This document shows positions 6,010-8,409 of a DNA stretch of 8,409 nucleotides, one piece after another. The stretch's first letter is position 1. The number at the start of each line of letters is the position of its first letter. The notes beneath the pieces are model-generated. The model had not been told where the DNA came from, did not search any database, and worked only from the letters and a program-made list of their open reading frames with translations. This stretch comes from Kiloniellales bacterium (GTDB taxonomy: Bacteria; Pseudomonadota; Alphaproteobacteria; Kiloniellales; JAKSDN01): assembly GCA_022360075.1 (NCBI GenBank), contig JAKSDN010001502.1:1-8409 (forward strand). Direction: 5' to 3'. The translations under genes were made by a program, and so were the position numbers.

Positions 6010-7290
6010 ATGAAAAAAGTGCTCTTCGGATCCACCGCGCTGGCAACGGCCGGCCTGGTGGCTGCTTCACCTGCCCTCGCCGAAGGCGGCATCAAGCTCG
6101 GCTTGGGCGGCTACATGAATAACTTCTTCGGTGCCGGCGATGTCGACCAAGACGGCAACGACTTTTCCGAGACCGGCATGTTCAGCGATGGTGAGGTCTG
6201 GTTCACGGGCGAGACCACCCTCGACAACGGCATCTCCTTCGGCGCCAACATCCAGCTCGAGTCGTTCTCGTCCGGCGACCAGATCGACGAGAACTTCGGC
6301 TACATGGAAGGCGGTTTCGGGCGCGTCCAGTTCGGCTCGGAGAATACGGCCGCTTACCTGATGCAGTTCTCGGCGCCGAACGTCGGTGTGCCGCTCAACT
6401 CCGGTTGGGTGACATCCTTCGTGCCCGCGCCGACAGGCTTTGCCGCCTCGTTCCGCACGCCGGCACTCTCGACCTTCATCGACACCGGTAACGACGAGAA
6501 CACGCTGACCTACTTCACACCACGCCTGTTCGGATTCCAGCTCGGTCTGTCCTACCAGGCCGCCCTCGCCTTCAGCGGCGAAGGCAAGAACAGCCCGGTG
6601 CAGGCGGACGAGGATACCGAATATCGTCACGGCATCTCGGTCGGCCTGAACTTCGTCGAGTCTTTCGGCGGCGTCGACGTGTCGGTCGCCGGCGGCTACC
6701 GCCGGGCCGAGGCGCCGGACGACGACATCACGGTGATCGATCCGAGGCTCGGTGCCACCACCAACGGCGCGGCCATCAAGACCCGCACGATCGGCCTGGA
6801 CGATATGCAGCAGGTCTCCGGCGGCATCAACATCGGCTTCGGCGGCCTCGTCATCGGCGGCTCGGTGGCGGCCGAGATCGATGGCCGTGTGACCCCGACG
6901 ACGACCGCCTTCACGCGCACGGACTTCGGTGGCGCGACTCTCGGTGCAGCCCGGACGCCCGCCGGTGTCTTCGCATCGCGGATCACCACGATTGCGGCGG
7001 CCACTTACACCAGCAGTGCCGAGTCGTCGGAGGGCTGGTCCTACGACGCCGGCATCTCCTACTCGACCGGACCCTGGAGCTTCGGTGGCACCTACCTCCA
7101 CGGCGAGATCGAAGGCGACGTCCTCAACGGCGACGAAGACGTCCTCGACGCTGTCGAGGCCGGCGTCGAATACGCCGTCGGGCCGGGCATCACCACCAGC
7201 CTCTCGGGTCTCTACGCCAACTGGGACGGCGAAAGCGGCGCCGACAACTACGGCTTCGCGGGCATCGCCGGCATCAACTTTCGATTCTGA
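6010..7290 (+). CDS. Outer-membrane porin (Gram-negative porin family)
   Basis: This gene encodes a 426-residue protein that forms a beta-barrel diffusion pore in the outer membrane. A Sec signal peptide is clear: Lys2-Lys3, a hydrophobic core (4-19) and an ALA cleavage site ending at residue 24, giving a mature start at Glu25. The mature part has alternating aromatic and glycine-rich strands; the stretch GYMEGGFGRVQFGSENTAAY (97-116) resembles the conserved strand and L3 constriction-loop entry of this family. The last strand ends GIAGINFRF with a terminal Phe, the signal read by the BAM assembly machinery. The mature protein is rich in Asp and Glu, and has a Thr/Ala-rich uncharged segment at about 295-340 that is probably an extended surface loop. 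ATG at 6010 is chosen because AGGGGGG (6001-6007) lies just upstream and the signal peptide begins there; the in-frame GTG at 5932 would put 26 residues before it. Substrate preference cannot be told. A strong terminator follows. Confidence 0.92.
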   Translation: MKKVLFGSTALATAGLVAASPALAEGGIKLGLGGYMNNFFGAGDVDQDGNDFSETGMFSDGEVWFTGETTLDNGISFGANIQLESFSSGDQIDENFGYMEGGFGRVQFGSENTAAYLMQFSAPNVGVPLNSGWVTSFVPAPTGFAASFRTPALSTFIDTGNDENTLTYFTPRLFGFQLGLSYQAALAFSGEGKNSPVQADEDTEYRHGISVGLNFVESFGGVDVSVAGGYRRAEAPDDDITVIDPRLGATTNGAAIKTRTIGLDDMQQVSGGINIGFGGLVIGGSVAAEIDGRVTPTTTAFTRTDFGGATLGAARTPAGVFASRITTIAAATYTSSAESSEGWSYDAGISYSTGPWSFGGTYLHGEIEGDVLNGDEDVLDAVEAGVEYAVGPGITTSLSGLYANWDGESGADNYGFAGIAGINFRF

Positions 7291-7318
7291 CAGTTCACTC
7301 AGCTATGTCCCTCGATTG

Positions 7319-7347
7319 GGGGCGGCTTTGCCGCCCCTTCTTTTTTT
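7319..7347 (+). terminator. Intrinsic terminator of the porin gene
   Basis: An 8-bp perfect GC-rich stem, GGGGCGGC (7319-7326) with GCCGCCCC (7330-7337), closes a TTT loop and is followed at once by TTC and seven T (7338-7347). It starts 28 bases after the porin stop. This is a textbook rho-independent terminator for rightward transcription and separates the porin from xth. Confidence 0.93.
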
Positions 7348-7474
7348 GTGCCCCCGTGGCCAGGTGTCCTTGCCGGAACCTTGCCGGCCGCGGGCCGATC
7401 CATTTGCCGTCGAGGTGCCGGCGCGCCGTGCTAGTCTGCCTCCGAGAAACCCCGGGATGGAGACGGATGGCGGC

Positions 7475-8248
7475 ATGATCACGGTGGCGACCTGGAACGT
7501 GAACTCGATCAAGGTTCGGATCGAGACGGTGCTCGCCTGGCTCAAGGCGAAGGAGCCCGACGTGCTGCTCTTGCAAGAGCTGAAGTGTCAGGAAGAGGGC
7601 TTCCCGCGTCTGGAATTCGAGGCCGCAGGCTACGGCGCCGCGGTGGTCGGACAGAAGAGCTACAATGGCGTCGCCGTGCTGTCCAAGCATCCGGCCGAGA
7701 CCGTGGCCGAACGCCTCCCAGGCGACGACGACGACGATCAGGCCCGCTACCTCGAGGTCGAGACCGCGGGTATCCGGGTCGCGTCGATCTATCTGCCCAA
7801 CGGCAACCCGGTGGACAGCGAGAAATTCCCGTACAAGCTGAGCTGGATGGACAGGCTGGCTGAACACGCGGCCGGTCTGCTGGCCAGCGAGCGCGCGATC
7901 GTGCTGGGCGGCGACTACAACGTGATCCCGGCCGCGGCCGACTGCTACGACCCGGCGGCCTGGGCCAACGACGCGCTCTACCGGCTGGAGACCCGCCAGC
8001 GCTTCCGGCGCCTGATCAACCAAGGCTGGACCGAGGCTTTCAGAGCCCTGCATCCGGGCCTTCGGCGCTACAGCTTCTGGGACTATCAGGGCGGCGCCTG
8101 GCAGAACGATTTGGGCATTCGCATCGATCATCTGCTGCTCTCTCCCCAGGCGGCCGACCGGCTGCAAAGCTGCGAGATCGACCGCGAGCCGCGCGGCAAG
8201 AAGAAGGCCTCCGACCACACGCCGGTGCTCTGCACCCTGACGGCGTGA
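7475..8248 (+). CDS. xth: Exodeoxyribonuclease III (AP endonuclease family)
   Basis: ExoIII-type enzymes cut DNA at abasic sites and remove 3'-blocking groups in base-excision repair. The 257-residue product has the complete active-site set of the endonuclease/exonuclease/phosphatase fold: N8 in TWNVNS, the metal-binding E35 in LLLQELKC, Y106 in IYLPNG, D147 and N149 in GGDYNV, D218 in RIDHLL, and D247-H248 in ASDHTPV. A run of five Asp (84-88) lies in the loop before QARYLEVE. ATG at 7475 gives the usual MITVATWNVNS beginning, with GGA at 7465-7467 seven bases upstream; an in-frame ATG at 7457 would add six residues but has no Shine-Dalgarno. The gene is cut off from the porin by an intrinsic terminator, so it needs its own promoter in 7348-7474, which I could not identify with confidence. 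I use xth as the family symbol; the sequence does not separate xthA from related paralogues. Confidence 0.95.
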   Translation: MITVATWNVNSIKVRIETVLAWLKAKEPDVLLLQELKCQEEGFPRLEFEAAGYGAAVVGQKSYNGVAVLSKHPAETVAERLPGDDDDDQARYLEVETAGIRVASIYLPNGNPVDSEKFPYKLSWMDRLAEHAAGLLASERAIVLGGDYNVIPAAADCYDPAAWANDALYRLETRQRFRRLINQGWTEAFRALHPGLRRYSFWDYQGGAWQNDLGIRIDHLLLSPQAADRLQSCEIDREPRGKKKASDHTPVLCTLTA

Positions 8249-8303
8249 TCGGCCCACTAGCCGCGGCTGCCAGCGCCAGGCCAATTCCCAGACAAGCCCC
8301 GCC

Positions 8304-8409
8304 ATGCCGTTCCTGCCGCTGCACGACAAGAACCCCAGGGTCCTCCTGGAAATCCCCTGGGTAACCTGGGGCACGATCGCACTCTGCGGCTTCGTCTATC
8401 TCTACCAGA
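8304..8409 (+). CDS. Rhomboid-type intramembrane serine protease, N-terminal part only
   Basis: The first 35 codons are present and the gene runs off the right edge. The start (MPFLPLHDKNPR) followed by a membrane segment (about 17-34, IPWVTWGTIALCGFVYLY) closely fits the beginning of bacterial rhomboid proteases, whose N-terminus typically reads as a short 'PL.D.NP' motif just before the first transmembrane helix. The catalytic Ser (GxSG) and His lie outside the window, so activity cannot be judged. It begins 55 bases after xth on the same strand and may be co-transcribed with it; no clear Shine-Dalgarno is visible before the ATG. The family call rests on N-terminal resemblance only; another small membrane protein is possible. 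Confidence 0.65.
   Translation, partial: MPFLPLHDKNPRVLLEIPWVTWGTIALCGFVYLYQ

Noticed and set aside
6067..7101. 344-codon open frame on the minus strand opposite the porin
   Set aside because: The plus-strand porin has a signal peptide, Shine-Dalgarno, C-terminal Phe and terminator; the opposite frame has none of these.
7375..7440. GGAAC at 7375-7379 as an EcfG-type general stress -35, and the TAGTCT-like -10 at 7432-7437 before xth
   Set aside because: No CGTT follows GGAAC at 16-17 bases, and no acceptable -35 sits at normal distance from TAGTCT; too weak to call a promoter.
8259..8268. Palindrome AGCCGCGGCT between xth and the rhomboid gene
   Set aside because: No loop and no T-run, so it is not a terminator; ten-base palindromes are expected by chance in such GC-rich sequence.
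7295..8374. 359-codon open frame on the minus strand covering xth and the rhomboid start
   Set aside because: Runs across the porin terminator and opposite an xth gene with all active-site residues; no recognisable protein features.
1..8409. Mobile element, CRISPR, toxin-antitoxin or defence system
   Set aside because: No transposase, integrase, spaced direct repeats, tRNA-edge scar or small paired toxin-like genes are visible; all complete genes belong to housekeeping or envelope families.

Overview
The window is a compact, GC-rich stretch of chromosome. Protein character (NagZ, dGTPase-like, ErpA and ExoIII sequences and a Porin_4-type porin) and gene order suggest an alphaproteobacterium, probably of the Rhodospirillales or a related marine group. 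That placement is an inference from recalled family likeness, not from a database search. Nothing indicates a phage, transposon, CRISPR array or defence island. All complete genes are recognisable families with intact key motifs.

Left half, minus strand (5212 down to 1): five genes read leftwards with almost no spacing: dgt-like dNTPase, argS, a membrane-anchored SPOR-domain protein, nagZ, and the first 36 codons of an M50 site-2-type metalloprotease cut by the window edge. dgt and argS abut (stop codon directly followed by ATG), argS and the SPOR gene overlap by one base, and the last two junctions are 15 and 12 bases. This looks like one transcription unit combining nucleotide-pool control, arginyl-tRNA supply and peptidoglycan maintenance or recycling (SPOR protein plus NagZ).

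Centre, 5213-5446: a divergent intergenic region, AT-rich on its right side. It holds a perfect 7-bp inverted repeat (5295-5318) and a probable promoter with a consensus -35 for the rightward gene erpA.

Right half, plus strand: erpA (A-type Fe-S carrier), a 206-base gap with a structured leader, a complete outer-membrane porin gene with signal peptide and C-terminal Phe, a strong intrinsic terminator, xth (exonuclease III family), and the first 35 codons of a rhomboid-type intramembrane protease running off the right edge. From memory of alphaproteobacterial genomes, dgt, erpA and xth are often near neighbours, so the porin, with its own leader and terminator, looks like an independent unit lodged in a housekeeping block.

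I did not find a novel system. The points most worth checking are the hairpins before the porin, the inverted repeat and possibly shared -35 between dgt and erpA, the porin's placement, and the SPOR/NagZ coupling.
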